A DNA stretch of 64,000 nucleotides from Bradyrhizobium retamae (GTDB lineage Bacteria > Pseudomonadota > Alphaproteobacteria > Rhizobiales > Xanthobacteraceae), in assembly GCF_001440415.1 (NCBI RefSeq), contig NZ_LLYA01000135.1, forward strand, positions 1 to 64,000, read 5' to 3'. The number at the start of each line of letters is the position of its first letter. Position 1 is the first letter of the stretch. The translations under genes were made by a program, and so were the position numbers. The notes below the pieces were generated by a model. That model ran no database searches. It was not told the DNA's origin and was given only the letters and a program-made list of their open reading frames with translations. Below are positions 1 to 8,769 of the stretch, one piece after another.

Positions 1-69
1 CACCCCTCCCCCTACCCCCTAACCAAATGAGACTCGCGCCCAGCGCGAGCATGTGGCTAATATCCCGCC

Positions 70-807
70 ATGGGATGGACTGGGATTGGCTGGTGGATTG
101 CCTTCGGGCTGGGCACTGTAGGCACGGCCGTGACCTACCTATGGCCAAGTGCGCGCGAATTCGGATATGGCCTTCTCGGTGTTGGCACATTCGCCCTCGC
201 AGTTGCGGCCTCCGGTGCACTTTTATCGATTTGGGATCGCCTGAAGTCCAAGGTGGGAGCGGCAAGAACAATGCTTCTATTTGGTATTCTTGGAACGTGG
301 GTATTCCTTACGTTCTCCGTCGTACTTTTTGTTTGGGCAATCTTCCATCCAAGGCCAATGCCACTCCAAGCGAGCGCGCCAGCTAGGGATGATGGTCCTC
401 TCCAATGGTACTATAACATCGTTATGAATGGCGGCCCTCTAGCCGGTAGCAACGTAGGTAGCCTGACATTTCCGGGAGGAAATATCTCTCAAAAAGAGGT
501 CTCGCTTAAGTCAGCTGCAATTCGATCCGCGATCGACGGCTCGGAGCTCACATTGAAGGTCGACACACAAAATGAACTTGTTGCCATTGATCAGATAAAC
601 CTTATTCCGCCGGGTGCGCCAATCCGTTTGGTCGCCGTCTTTCCGAAGCAAGGCGGATTGAGCAAGGAAGAGTTTCTGGCGTCTTGGTCTCGGTTCAACT
701 TGGTTGTTAAAGACGATACAAAGGAATATCGCGTACCATTCAATGAAGGGTCTATCGCACCTTTCTTCCCTGGCATGGTGGGACCGCGGGTGACGAAAAA
801 ACAATAG
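70..807 (+). CDS. Hypothetical membrane protein
   Basis: A 245-residue protein with three hydrophobic segments in its N-terminal 110 residues (about 5-25, 33-53 and 67-92), followed by a soluble C-terminal domain of about 140 residues. The likely arrangement is a membrane anchor with an exposed domain. I do not recognise the family. The ATG at 70 has no clear Shine-Dalgarno sequence. It lies at the far end of the integrated element and faces the opposite way to the leftward early operon. Third-position GC is lower than in the neighbouring genes, which would fit recent acquisition. Function unknown. Confidence 0.6.
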   Translation: MGWTGIGWWIAFGLGTVGTAVTYLWPSAREFGYGLLGVGTFALAVAASGALLSIWDRLKSKVGAARTMLLFGILGTWVFLTFSVVLFVWAIFHPRPMPLQASAPARDDGPLQWYYNIVMNGGPLAGSNVGSLTFPGGNISQKEVSLKSAAIRSAIDGSELTLKVDTQNELVAIDQINLIPPGAPIRLVAVFPKQGGLSKEEFLASWSRFNLVVKDDTKEYRVPFNEGSIAPFFPGMVGPRVTKKQ

Positions 808-827
808 TCAAACTGCCGCCACCGCCA

Positions 828-1061
828 TCAGCCACCACCGCGCATTTTCTCAAACTTCGCCGCAAGCGCATCTCGCTCGGCTGCCGACGAATAAGGGACC
901 GTCTCTGTCTCCTCGTAGTTTTCAATATCTTCGGACCAGACAGCCCCGGTCATTGTCGGAATCTGCCTCCTTACTGGCCGCGCGCACCGATAGCTGATCT
1001 TGAGATAGCCGGACTCACCGTTTCCCGGAACGTCGAAAATAGAGTATAAAACGCGAGACAT
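828..1061 (-). CDS. Small hypothetical protein
   Basis: A 77-residue protein with no recognisable domain. The ATG at 1061 is preceded by CTGGAGATGCA, a GGAG ribosome-binding site at good spacing, which is the main support for the gene. It is convergent with the membrane protein ending at 807 and may be the distal gene of the leftward phage operon. Function unknown. Confidence 0.5.
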   Translation of the reverse strand: MSRVLYSIFDVPGNGESGYLKISYRCARPVRRQIPTMTGAVWSEDIENYEETETVPYSSAAERDALAAKFEKMRGGG

Positions 1062-1301
1062 TGCATCTCCAGATGGGCAGCAACGACCATATCAGCCGGC
1101 AAGGTATGCCGGATCATGCCCAACAATACCTGAATTCGGCCGCGGCTGTCGATCTTGTCGACAAAAGCCCCGGGCGATGCCGCGGCTTTTCAATCTGGGC
1201 CACGCCGCCCAACAACTGCACATCTGGCAGCTTGTGAACCGATCATCACTTCGGCGTCGAGGGCCTTGGGCTGGGATCCCGCATCCCGTGCAGGGCGATG
1301 C
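1062..1301. other. Intergenic region without a supported gene
   Basis: About 240 bases between the small leftward gene at 828 and the NusG-like gene. Short open frames exist on the plus strand but none has a ribosome-binding site or a recognisable product. I see no clear promoter or terminator. Confidence 0.4.
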
Positions 1302-1910
1302 TTACGTCCGCTCGATCTGGTGCGGAAGAACAGTGATGCTCACCTTCCGCCCCATCAGTTCTAGTTGAACGCTGATTCTCCCTTCCCGCGCAAGCTTCAC
1401 GATCCTGCCGGCCGGCCATCGTCCCAGCAAATCGTCAACAAAGCGGACCTTGTGCCCGATCTTGTACTCACCATGGCCAGTCGCCGCCTCCTTCGGCGTG
1501 TTCAAGCCGATCTCGATTTTCCGGATGATCTGAACGTCATCGTCGGTGATGAGCAGCGGCACGCCGGAGGCCGTACGAACCACATCGAAAGCGCCGATGA
1601 TGCGGTCAAGCAGATCGGTGAAGTCGCGGCACGGGTCGACCTCGGCAAAGACATAGCCCGGCAGGATGCCTACACGCCTGATCCGCCGAACCGGCCGAAC
1701 ACCAGGCACCTGCCGGACCGGCAGCAGCTCCTCGTAGTTTGGCCAGTAAGACCGCACATGGTAGCGCCGGAAGCTGTCGACCGCATCCATCTCTCGGTTC
1801 ATCCGCACGGTGACCAGGTATCTATCCGGGCCGGCCTTTGCGGGCGGCACTTCCGCGCCTGTGATTTCCGCCAACGCGGTCCGCACCAATTCCATGGTTC
1901 CGGTTTTCAT
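1302..1910 (-). CDS. NusG/RfaH-family transcription factor paralogue
   Basis: A 202-residue protein from the ATG at 1910. It has the two-domain layout of NusG. The N-terminal NGN domain (about residues 25-120) contains YLVTVRMNREMDAVDSFRR and the RRVGILPGYVFAEV segment that contacts the RNA polymerase clamp. The KOW domain follows at about 145-195, with IGHKVRFVDDLLGRWPAGRI. NusG paralogues such as RfaH alter elongation or termination on selected operons. This is not the housekeeping nusG, which normally sits beside secE and rplK. The frame stays open upstream to 2093, but that stretch holds an intrinsic terminator, so the short start is preferred. The ATG at 1895 is an alternative. The gene probably serves the element as a processivity or antitermination factor. 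Confidence 0.8.
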   Translation of the reverse strand: MKTGTMELVRTALAEITGAEVPPAKAGPDRYLVTVRMNREMDAVDSFRRYHVRSYWPNYEELLPVRQVPGVRPVRRIRRVGILPGYVFAEVDPCRDFTDLLDRIIGAFDVVRTASGVPLLITDDDVQIIRKIEIGLNTPKEAATGHGEYKIGHKVRFVDDLLGRWPAGRIVKLAREGRISVQLELMGRKVSITVLPHQIERT

Positions 1911-1982
1911 ATCTCCACATCGCTTTCCCCTCTCGCTGGTGATGTCGAACCCGGATGGAAGGCCGGGCTTCAGGTTAATATT

Positions 1983-2009
1983 CCGATCCGGAATGTTTTT
2001 CCGGATCGG
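1983..2009. repeat. Inverted repeat upstream of the NusG-like gene
   Basis: A perfect 9-bp stem CCGATCCGG/CCGGATCGG with a 9-base loop. It is the first of three consecutive hairpins between the iteron region and the NusG paralogue, and could be an RNA structure or a protein-binding palindrome. Confidence 0.55.
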
Positions 2010-2014
2010 GCTTT

Positions 2015-2051
2015 GGCCCAAAAAAGCTGTTCCGATCGAGAACAGCTTTTT
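2015..2051 (-). terminator. Intrinsic terminator before the NusG-like gene
   Basis: Stem AAAAAGCTGTT/AACAGCTTTTT (2021-2031 with 2041-2051) around a 9-base loop. Read leftward it ends in a run of six T (2025-2020). It sits between the primase-helicase and the NusG paralogue, so the latter would need read-through or its own promoter. Confidence 0.65.
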
Positions 2052-2055
2052 CCGG

Positions 2056-2076
2056 AAACGCTGTGCCGCAGCGTTT
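2056..2076. repeat. Third hairpin of the terminator cluster
   Basis: Stem AAACGCTG/CAGCGTTT with loop TGCCG, directly before the terminator when read leftward. Together the three hairpins make a structured block of about 95 bases. Confidence 0.5.
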
Positions 2077-2119
2077 TGGTCTAAGAACATCAAGTTCGAC
2101 TAAGCATCTTGAATCCTTT

Positions 2120-2440
2120 GCGAGGGTTGCGAGGGTTTAGAGAGGGTTTTTAGAAATAGATGCGAGGGTTTTTGTTGTTTTCTTTCAATCTGTTGATGAG
2201 AAAATGCGAGGGTAGCGAGGGTTTTCCTCGCATGATCCAAGATTTGTTGCTGTCTTCGCCGGCACGGTGCGCAGCCCAGACCACCACGCCCCCCGCACCC
2301 CTTCTCGCACGTGTATGCGCGCGCGAGACCCTCGCAACCCTCGCAGCGAAACGGAAAAGTGTTGCCGATCAATGACAAGGCACGCGCGAGGGTTTGCGAT
2401 CAACCCTCGCGCAAACCCTCGCGATGTGCAGAACCCTCGG
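2120..2440. repeat. Iteron cluster, candidate replication origin
   Basis: Eight exact copies of the 9-mer GCGAGGGTT occur in this stretch. Five are direct (starts 2120, 2129, 2162, 2215, 2386) and three are inverted (starts 2336, 2402, 2414). One-mismatch copies start at 2140, 2206, 2327 and 2432. Direct copies dominate the left side and inverted copies the right. Bases 2138-2205 are strikingly AT-rich for this genome and could be an unwinding element. The cluster lies immediately downstream of the primase-helicase gene. Iterons next to a replication gene and an AT-rich segment are the usual design of plasmid and phage origins. One more exact copy lies inside the primase gene (4200-4208). No good DnaA box was seen. 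Confidence 0.6.
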
Positions 2441-2467
2441 TGTCTTCTGTGCAACAGATTTGCCCTC

Positions 2468-5400
2468 TCAGAATGGTTGATCGGCAAACGACGCCGGATG
2501 ATCCGGCGGTGGACCGTGCGAGTGAGGATCGGCGCTGGGTGCCGGCAGGTCGTGCAGCGCGACGTCGACATAGACGTGCACCCGCTTGGTGTCGTCGCGC
2601 GTGAGCTTCTTCTTCATGGTGCGGCCGAACCGCGTCTCGTGCATCTTGGCCATGCCGTTGACGTCGACGAAGCGCAGGAAGCCTTGATACATGTCGCGCG
2701 CCGGCACGCCCGGACCGCCAGGGTCGGGCCGCACATGGGCGTCGATGTACTGCTGGCACGGGTCCATCTCGCTGAAGTGTTCGGCCGTGGTTTTTGCCAC
2801 GTCTTCGGAGATGATGAACCCGCTGTTGAGGAAATCGCGTGCACCGGCGATCAGCCAGTTGAGAATGCCAGAGCCTTCGGCAACGATCTCGGCCACTACC
2901 TCCTCGAAGTCGCGATGCTTTTCCTCTGCTAGCGTCACGCTCCATTCGACGATGCTCAATCGTCGACGCATGCCGCCGTCGGCGCCGTCGAACTTCGGCT
3001 CGCCGTTGCCGCTCATGTGGGGCTTGGCGGTTGGCTTGAACTCGAAATAGCCTTTGTACATCGTGCGCACCGGCCAGCGTTCGCCGCCGGTCAGCTTCTT
3101 GATGGTTTCCACTTTGAGCGGAACGTCCTTCGGCAGCTCGGCGATGCGCAAGTGGCGCTTGGCGTAGCAGCGCGCGATGTCGGGCGTTGGCGCACTTGGG
3201 TTGTTCTGCACCTGGCCGGAGACTGATTCCGCCGGCAGACCGACGGCCAGGCCATCGCCGAGCACGCGGGCCAGCACCTCGAGATAGACGCTCTTGCCGT
3301 TGCCGCCAGTGCCGGTATGGTACATCACGCGCTGCACCGGCTGGGCCGTCAGGCTCATGCCTGAGAATTGTTGAATCGTGCGCCGCTTTTTCGGCTCCGG
3401 TTGGAACAGATCGAGGAAGGCATCGAACTTCGGTGCGGTTGCCTCCTTGTTGTAGGCGAAGGGAATGACCGCGGTCAGCATGTCGTCGCGATCGTGGCCG
3501 CGTGTGGCCTTGAGGCGATACTGGACGCGCCCGCTCTCGCGGTCGATCAGCGGCCGTGCACCATCGGGCTCCGGATCGTCGTCGTCCCGAATAGGTACGA
3601 AGCGGAGCGTATGGGTCAGCGTTGCGACCTTCAGCGGATCGGCATTGAAGGCGTCCGGGTGCCGGCGCAGATGCGGCGCGGCACATTTAAGCATCGCCGC
3701 AATGCGCCCGGCGTTCTTGGTCGAGACGCCCCATTTGCGGCGGTTGGTCTTGCGCGTCGACAGTGCCGCGCGGGCCTTCTTCATGGCCTTAACCAGTTCG
3801 TCGAGCTGCTCGGCGCGCGCGATCGCTTCGACGCCGCCGGATTCCAGATCGATATCCTTCAGTTCTTTCGCTGCGGCCTCACCCGCCGTCACCGCGCGCG
3901 CTTCCGACGGCGTCATCTCGATGTAGTCGGCTTCACGCTTGATCATGTCGCCGACCTTTTGGCCGATCAGATGCGCTAGCGCCTCGCCGCCGGCGAGATC
4001 CCAATGCGTGCCGGTCCAGGCCAGCATCTGGCCGGCCGCAACGTCATCTTCCTGCCGCACCAGGAGATCGCGCCCGAAATAGGCGATCAGCCGCTGGCCG
4101 TTGTCGACGTCGGACTGATCAAGGCTCGCACAAAGACGGAAGGTCTCCTCGCTGATCTCGTCATCGGGAGGTAGATCGTCGCCGTCATCGCTTTCGTCTG
4201 CGAGGGTTTCTTCCTCGCTGTTTTCCAACCCGAGGGGGTCGGGGGGAGCGGCGGAAGAAAAGGAAGAAACCCAAGACGGTTCGGCCGACCCCGCCTCCGG
4301 CGGGGAAGAAGAGATATGGACAGCCGCGCTATTCCCGGCTTCGCCGGGGCGCGGCTGACTCAGCATGGGCTTGCTGAAATCGCGCGGGGCCTTCTTGCCG
4401 GCTTTCAGCGCGGCCGCGATCGTGGCCTTGACCGCCTTGGCGCCGATATCCTTGATAAGGCTAGCGCCGGCGGCGGCCTCCTCGAGCAGGGCCTTTGCGA
4501 ACGCCTCGTTGACCGCGCCGGCACCGATGATGCTGCCGGCGGCCTGGGCGACTTCCTGCAGCACGTTGGCGCGCGCGTTCTGGCCTTCGGTATCGCGCAG
4601 GCGCTGAATCTCCTGGTCGAGCGCGGCAAGGCCTACCCGGCGCAGCTCGTCGGGTGACAAGAGCTTGGGTTCGGGTTCGGCGACAAAGGGTGTTGCCGCA
4701 TGGAATATGCCCGCTATCTGCTGGAGTGCAGCCGCGGTCAGCGCTCCATCACCCTTCGCTTCACGCAACAGATCATCGAAATCTGCGCCGGCGGGCGCCC
4801 ATGCTATTCGCACGGTTCGGCCGGGACGCTCGTAGCGAGCGGACGCGCGTGCCATGGCGAGTTTGGTAGAAAACGGGTCCGAGGTTGAATCGCCGAGCAA
4901 GACCAGATCAGTGACGCTGTCCGGAATCTCAATCGCCGGCGCCGTTAGATCCGGAGCGCTGCCCGCAACCTTGATCGGCGGCCCCGTCTTTTCGCTCTTC
5001 AGCGTCGGATGTACGACAGTCGCGGCCGACTTGCCGGCGAGGTTGCCGAGATCGCAAGCCGACCAGAACGCGGCCGACGACAAATCCTCGCCGGCGGCCG
5101 ATAACGCCATATAGACTGCAATCGTCTTCTCGATCGCTTCGCCGATAACCAGCGTTTCCGGCGCCGGCGGACCATAGAGGGCAACGAAATTCCCCTGCTT
5201 GGACCCGCGCGACTTTTTGGCGTCCAGCAGTTCGCCTTCATGCTCGATCTGGATCTTGCCCTTTTCACCCGACAGATCGAGATACGTGAAATGGAGCCCG
5301 CGGAATTCCCGATTGGCGCTGATGATCGGTGCAACCATCGCCGGACCGCGGTGAACGATCGTGTCCTTGTCGATATGGTAAGGCATCGCCTCGACGCACT

Positions 5401-5962
5401 TGATCGGCGCAGCGCGGTCCGCTGGAGCCGGCGGAAACACTAGGCCGCGGATGCCCGCGTAAACTTCGGCCGACGAACCCGCGAACGGATGCGCGTGATC
5501 GTAGATGTCGCGGACGGTCCGAATCTCGCGCGCTCGATATATGTTGTCGTCTTCAATACGCCGACGTTCCCGCTCGGCAGCCTCGGCCTTCAGTTGCTCG
5601 CTTTTAAGCTTTGTCTCTTCGGAGATTACACTGCCTTGCGCCGGTGGCGGCTCGCCGGTAATCAGTTCGCACGCGGCCAGGAACGGCACGCCGCACGTAT
5701 GCATCACCATCGCGATCACGTCGCCGCCGGCGCCGCCGCGGCGGCAATTGAAGACACGCTTTGCAGGGTTCACCGCGAAACCGTCAGGCGCGCGTTTCTT
5801 GCCCTTCACATTCGAGCCACCTCCACACATCGGACACGGCCCGACGTGCTCGCGGGATTTTTTGCGCAGTTGTGCCTTCACGATGCCACTAAGGGCAACT
5901 TCAAGAATGTCGGCATCAAGCGCTCGCCGGCGCCAAGTCTCAAAGGCATCGTCGCGGCTCAT
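2468..5962 (-). CDS. Phage/plasmid-type primase-helicase (zinc finger, toprim, D5-like ATPase)
   Basis: A 1164-residue multidomain replication protein. The N-terminus has a CHC2-type zinc finger (C43, C46, C73), followed by a toprim-like primase region (about 265-395, with LVIGEAIEKT and GADFDDLL). An acidic linker leads into a D5/SF3-like helicase at about 850-1050 with Walker A GTGGNGKS at 884-891. It would prime and unwind the element's DNA. The ATG at 5962 overlaps the preceding stop by ATGA, and GAGGAGGT lies 9-10 bases upstream. The iteron cluster directly follows the gene, so the two probably form one replication module. Full length, no frameshift seen. Confidence 0.88.
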   Translation of the reverse strand: MSRDDAFETWRRRALDADILEVALSGIVKAQLRKKSREHVGPCPMCGGGSNVKGKKRAPDGFAVNPAKRVFNCRRGGAGGDVIAMVMHTCGVPFLAACELITGEPPPAQGSVISEETKLKSEQLKAEAAERERRRIEDDNIYRAREIRTVRDIYDHAHPFAGSSAEVYAGIRGLVFPPAPADRAAPIKCVEAMPYHIDKDTIVHRGPAMVAPIISANREFRGLHFTYLDLSGEKGKIQIEHEGELLDAKKSRGSKQGNFVALYGPPAPETLVIGEAIEKTIAVYMALSAAGEDLSSAAFWSACDLGNLAGKSAATVVHPTLKSEKTGPPIKVAGSAPDLTAPAIEIPDSVTDLVLLGDSTSDPFSTKLAMARASARYERPGRTVRIAWAPAGADFDDLLREAKGDGALTAAALQQIAGIFHAATPFVAEPEPKLLSPDELRRVGLAALDQEIQRLRDTEGQNARANVLQEVAQAAGSIIGAGAVNEAFAKALLEEAAAGASLIKDIGAKAVKATIAAALKAGKKAPRDFSKPMLSQPRPGEAGNSAAVHISSSPPEAGSAEPSWVSSFSSAAPPDPLGLENSEEETLADESDDGDDLPPDDEISEETFRLCASLDQSDVDNGQRLIAYFGRDLLVRQEDDVAAGQMLAWTGTHWDLAGGEALAHLIGQKVGDMIKREADYIEMTPSEARAVTAGEAAAKELKDIDLESGGVEAIARAEQLDELVKAMKKARAALSTRKTNRRKWGVSTKNAGRIAAMLKCAAPHLRRHPDAFNADPLKVATLTHTLRFVPIRDDDDPEPDGARPLIDRESGRVQYRLKATRGHDRDDMLTAVIPFAYNKEATAPKFDAFLDLFQPEPKKRRTIQQFSGMSLTAQPVQRVMYHTGTGGNGKSVYLEVLARVLGDGLAVGLPAESVSGQVQNNPSAPTPDIARCYAKRHLRIAELPKDVPLKVETIKKLTGGERWPVRTMYKGYFEFKPTAKPHMSGNGEPKFDGADGGMRRRLSIVEWSVTLAEEKHRDFEEVVAEIVAEGSGILNWLIAGARDFLNSGFIISEDVAKTTAEHFSEMDPCQQYIDAHVRPDPGGPGVPARDMYQGFLRFVDVNGMAKMHETRFGRTMKKKLTRDDTKRVHVYVDVALHDLPAPSADPHSHGPPPDHPASFADQPF

Positions 5963-6264
5963 TCCGAGGCGACCTCCTCGTCGACCGGCACCAGCTCGGT
6001 ATCCGGGCGGCTGGCCGGCGCCGGTGTAGCCGCCTGGCGCTTCAGCGCGTCCTCGAGCCGGCCGCGAATAATGTCGTCAGCCTCGATAAGGTCGATCAGC
6101 CGCACGATGCCGGCAAAATCGTCGCGCAGTCGGACACGATCAGGCCGCGGCACCGGCAACTGGCCGAGTGTGACCCAGCCATCCTCAATGATCTCGATCC
6201 GCTGCGCCTCGTTGTGCGCGGCGGTCTGCATTCGGGCGAAGGTGGTTTTGCCGGGCGGGATCAT
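5959..6264 (-). CDS. Small hypothetical protein
   Basis: A 101-residue acidic protein (starts MIPPGKTTF, ends VDEEVASE) with no recognised domain. The frame is open further upstream, but the start at 6264 overlaps the stop of the DUF4031 gene by ATGA, and its own stop overlaps the primase-helicase start in the same way. It is therefore translationally coupled between these two genes. Confidence 0.6.
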   Translation of the reverse strand: MIPPGKTTFARMQTAAHNEAQRIEIIEDGWVTLGQLPVPRPDRVRLRDDFAGIVRLIDLIEADDIIRGRLEDALKRQAATPAPASRPDTELVPVDEEVASE

Positions 6265-6605
6265 TGATCCGCGCTCCGCAATGCTCGCGCAGCCGCAACC
6301 TGCTGCAGCTTCGCCTGGCCGTATTTGACCCGCTCCAGATCTCCGCTCGCGATGTCCAGCTTTGCCAGGTGCTCGACGGGCCCGAATTTGTCTGTCAGCA
6401 CGGCGCCATACTTCCGCGCCAGATCCTTTTTGCCGAGCGAGATATCGAAATGCACCCACGAGGCCTTGGGCGGCTGCTGCAGCCATTTCGGCTGCACCCC
6501 GATGCGCCGGGCCATCGCCAGCAGCTCGGCCAGCGTATCGGCCCACATATGGCACATCGTCATGTGCCGGAACTTGTGTTGAACGTCATCGACGTAGACG
6601 GTCAT
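6261..6605 (-). CDS. DUF4031 domain protein
   Basis: A 114-residue protein beginning MTVYVDDVQHKFRHMTMCHM, the characteristic start of the DUF4031 family, with the downstream WVHFDIS and KYGAVLTDKFG segments. The function of DUF4031 is not established; it is common in phages and bacteria as a small stand-alone protein. The start at 6605 overlaps the previous stop (ATGA) and has GGGGCAGC upstream. The longer open frame to 6644 is not needed. Confidence 0.75.
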   Translation of the reverse strand: MTVYVDDVQHKFRHMTMCHMWADTLAELLAMARRIGVQPKWLQQPPKASWVHFDISLGKKDLARKYGAVLTDKFGPVEHLAKLDIASGDLERVKYGQAKLQQVAAARALRSADQ

Positions 6606-6874
6606 GCTGCCCCATTCGGCCGCAGATCTGCGGCATTGAGCCAATCGTTGATTTTGTCGATCGCCTGGCGCTGCGCGTCGGCAATGGTGCGCGCCGGCCG
6701 CCAGGCCTGCGAGGAACAGTCGGGAAGGTTGAGACGGAAACAGACCGGGAAGCGGCCGGCCGGGTTTTGCGTCGGCGAGATCTCGCCGACCTGCACGCGG
6801 CCGAGCATCACCGCTTCACGGCCGGGCGTCAGTGGCCGAAACGCCACCACGCCCTCGTGCAATTCCCCGCCCAT
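6602..6874 (-). CDS. Small hypothetical protein
   Basis: A 90-residue protein with no recognised family. The ATG at 6874 is preceded by GGGGAATCCAGCG and the stop overlaps the DUF4031 start. Its place in the ATGA-linked chain supports it as a real early gene. Function unknown. Confidence 0.6.
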   Translation of the reverse strand: MGGELHEGVVAFRPLTPGREAVMLGRVQVGEISPTQNPAGRFPVCFRLNLPDCSSQAWRPARTIADAQRQAIDKINDWLNAADLRPNGAA

Positions 6875-6900
6875 CGCTGGATTCCCCGCGTGATGCCCCG

Positions 6901-8766
6901 TTACCGTTTGCTCTTCTTCGCTGTGGGTTTCTTCGCCGCTGCCGCACGCTTGACCGCCTTGGCAGGCGTGCCGGTAGCTTTCTTTTTCGCCGTGGGCTTG
7001 GCAGGCCGCCGCGACGTCGATGCAGCCCCGGCCTTCGCCGCTGCTGCTGCAGTCCCCTTCACAACCGGCATGACATAGTGCGACGTCCGCAGTTCCTTCG
7101 GCAGCCAGCCGCTCTTGCCGACGTTCGTCAGGGCGAACTTCGCCAGGTCCGCCTTCGTAGCGAATCCATTGGAAGCCTTTCGCGCTTCATCCGGATTGAT
7201 CGTCTCGGCGATCGCCCTGATCAGGAATGCCTTGGGGGCGTTGCTGAAGTAATCATCGGCATCGAAGCGCTTGGCGATCGCTGGGTTGATAATGTCAGCC
7301 GGGAGCGCCTCGCGCATCGCCGCGAGCTTGTCGGAAACGCCGTGCGAATAGATCTGGACGGACGATCCATTGACGGTGATCTGCCTGCTGACGAGATTGC
7401 CGAGGATCTGCGCCAGCGGCGATTTCAGGATGTCGGTATCTAGCGCGGCCACGAGGCCGTCGCGCGTGGCGGCGACGAGCTGGGCATGCAGCCGTTCGCG
7501 CAGCGCATTGGAGATCTCGACGGGCTCCGGCGCCGGCGCATCGTTGCCGCCACCTGCAGCGGCCCTAGCGGCTTCTTTCTTAGCCGCCTTAACCTCAGTC
7601 GCCGCCGCCTTCTTCTCTGCTTCCTTCACCTTGCCGAAGGTAATGTCCAGCATGCCGTTATCATCGATCGCGACGAAGCAGCCGGCCTTCGCCATCACCT
7701 TCGGCGAGTAGCGCCGCGCCTCGATCGCGAATTCGATATCGCGGATCCGCAGGAACGCGGTCTGTTGCTTGCCGCTCAACGAGGCAAACGGCACCGGATC
7801 GCCGAAGTGGTCATCCTCAGGCAACATGGCGCGAAGCTGGGACAGCTCGCGCTCTTCCTCCGATTGCGGCTTGCCTTCCTCGACCTTGGCCAGCGTGTAT
7901 TTGTGCTGAACGTTCCTGACGCTGTCGGCGGGGACCGCAAAACTCCAGCCGGCCGCGACCAGCGCATTGCATTCCCTTGCTAGCCTCTGATCGGCGAGCT
8001 CTTTTGCCAGCTTGGCATCCGATACCTTGTGATCTGTGCCGAATAGATCCCGCGTCACCTTGCCGCCGGCTTTGACATATTCGGCGATGCCTACAAACTC
8101 GACCAGCACGCCGGCCCGATCGATTTTTAGCTCGCGCTTGATGTCGTAGTCACTGATGTTGCGATAGCTCGGCTCGCCCTCCTCGCCCTGGTCGCGACTA
8201 AGCTTCTTCAGCAATGCGTCCTGCGCCTTGTGATCGCCGACCATTGGGAGTGAGCGCGCAACCTCTGTCTTGAGTTCCCCTTTGCGCCAGAGATCGCGCA
8301 CCTGCGGCGACAAGCTGCCGAGAGCCAGCACCTGATCAACCTCGTGTTCGGTCAGCCCGTACTGCTGCGCTATTTCCTCGTTGGTCTTGCCGGTCTCCTT
8401 CAGCTTGGCGTAGCCCTCATACTCATCGATCGGATGCAGCTTGCGGGACGTCACCGCAACCGCCAGCGAATCCTCAAACGCGCCCTCCGCCGGCCTCACC
8501 TTGCAGTCGATCAGGATATCGTCTCTGTCTTCGCCATGGATCAGCCGCAGCGCCGCCAGCGAGCGGTTGCCATCGCTGACGAAATAGAGTGGCGGCACGC
8601 CATCATCGAACACGATCAGATCCTCGATCTGCCCACGGGAATAGATGTTGGCCGCCAGCGCCGGCACGTCGTCGAGGCGCCCGGTCACCCGCGCGTTTGA
8701 TGGATGGTTCGGCGCTTCATGACCGAAGCGGAGATTTTTCAACGGCACCTGGATGTGTGTGGACAT
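6901..8766 (-). CDS. ParB-like DNA-binding protein with a basic histone-H1-like tail
   Basis: A 621-residue protein. The first 110 residues form a ParB/Spo0J N-terminal domain (starts STHIQVPLKNLRFG; SDGNRSLAALRLIHGE is the ParB nucleotide-binding region). Residues of about 115-165 carry a helix-turn-helix typical of ParB (KTNEEIAQQYGLTEHEVDQV). A long central region follows. The last 50 residues are Ala/Lys-rich with repeated KPTAKK-like units, resembling histone-H1-like tails. ParB proteins bind DNA for partition or regulation; the tail should add sequence-independent DNA binding. No parA is visible nearby, so a role in replication or regulation is as likely as partition. Confidence 0.82.
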   Translation of the reverse strand: MSTHIQVPLKNLRFGHEAPNHPSNARVTGRLDDVPALAANIYSRGQIEDLIVFDDGVPPLYFVSDGNRSLAALRLIHGEDRDDILIDCKVRPAEGAFEDSLAVAVTSRKLHPIDEYEGYAKLKETGKTNEEIAQQYGLTEHEVDQVLALGSLSPQVRDLWRKGELKTEVARSLPMVGDHKAQDALLKKLSRDQGEEGEPSYRNISDYDIKRELKIDRAGVLVEFVGIAEYVKAGGKVTRDLFGTDHKVSDAKLAKELADQRLARECNALVAAGWSFAVPADSVRNVQHKYTLAKVEEGKPQSEEERELSQLRAMLPEDDHFGDPVPFASLSGKQQTAFLRIRDIEFAIEARRYSPKVMAKAGCFVAIDDNGMLDITFGKVKEAEKKAAATEVKAAKKEAARAAAGGGNDAPAPEPVEISNALRERLHAQLVAATRDGLVAALDTDILKSPLAQILGNLVSRQITVNGSSVQIYSHGVSDKLAAMREALPADIINPAIAKRFDADDYFSNAPKAFLIRAIAETINPDEARKASNGFATKADLAKFALTNVGKSGWLPKELRTSHYVMPVVKGTAAAAAKAGAASTSRRPAKPTAKKKATGTPAKAVKRAAAAKKPTAKKSKR

Positions 8767-8769
8767 AGA

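Noticed and set aside
1911..2093. N-terminal extension of the NusG-like protein
   Set aside because: The stretch contains three hairpins including an intrinsic terminator, and the NusG domain is complete without it.
2100..2378. A 92-codon minus-strand frame with Cys-rich repeats
   Set aside because: It starts with TTG without a ribosome-binding site and its repeated peptide units are simply translations of the GCGAGGGTT iterons.
2120..2440. CRISPR array
   Set aside because: The repeats are 9 bases long, irregularly spaced and in both orientations, with no cas genes nearby; they fit iterons instead.
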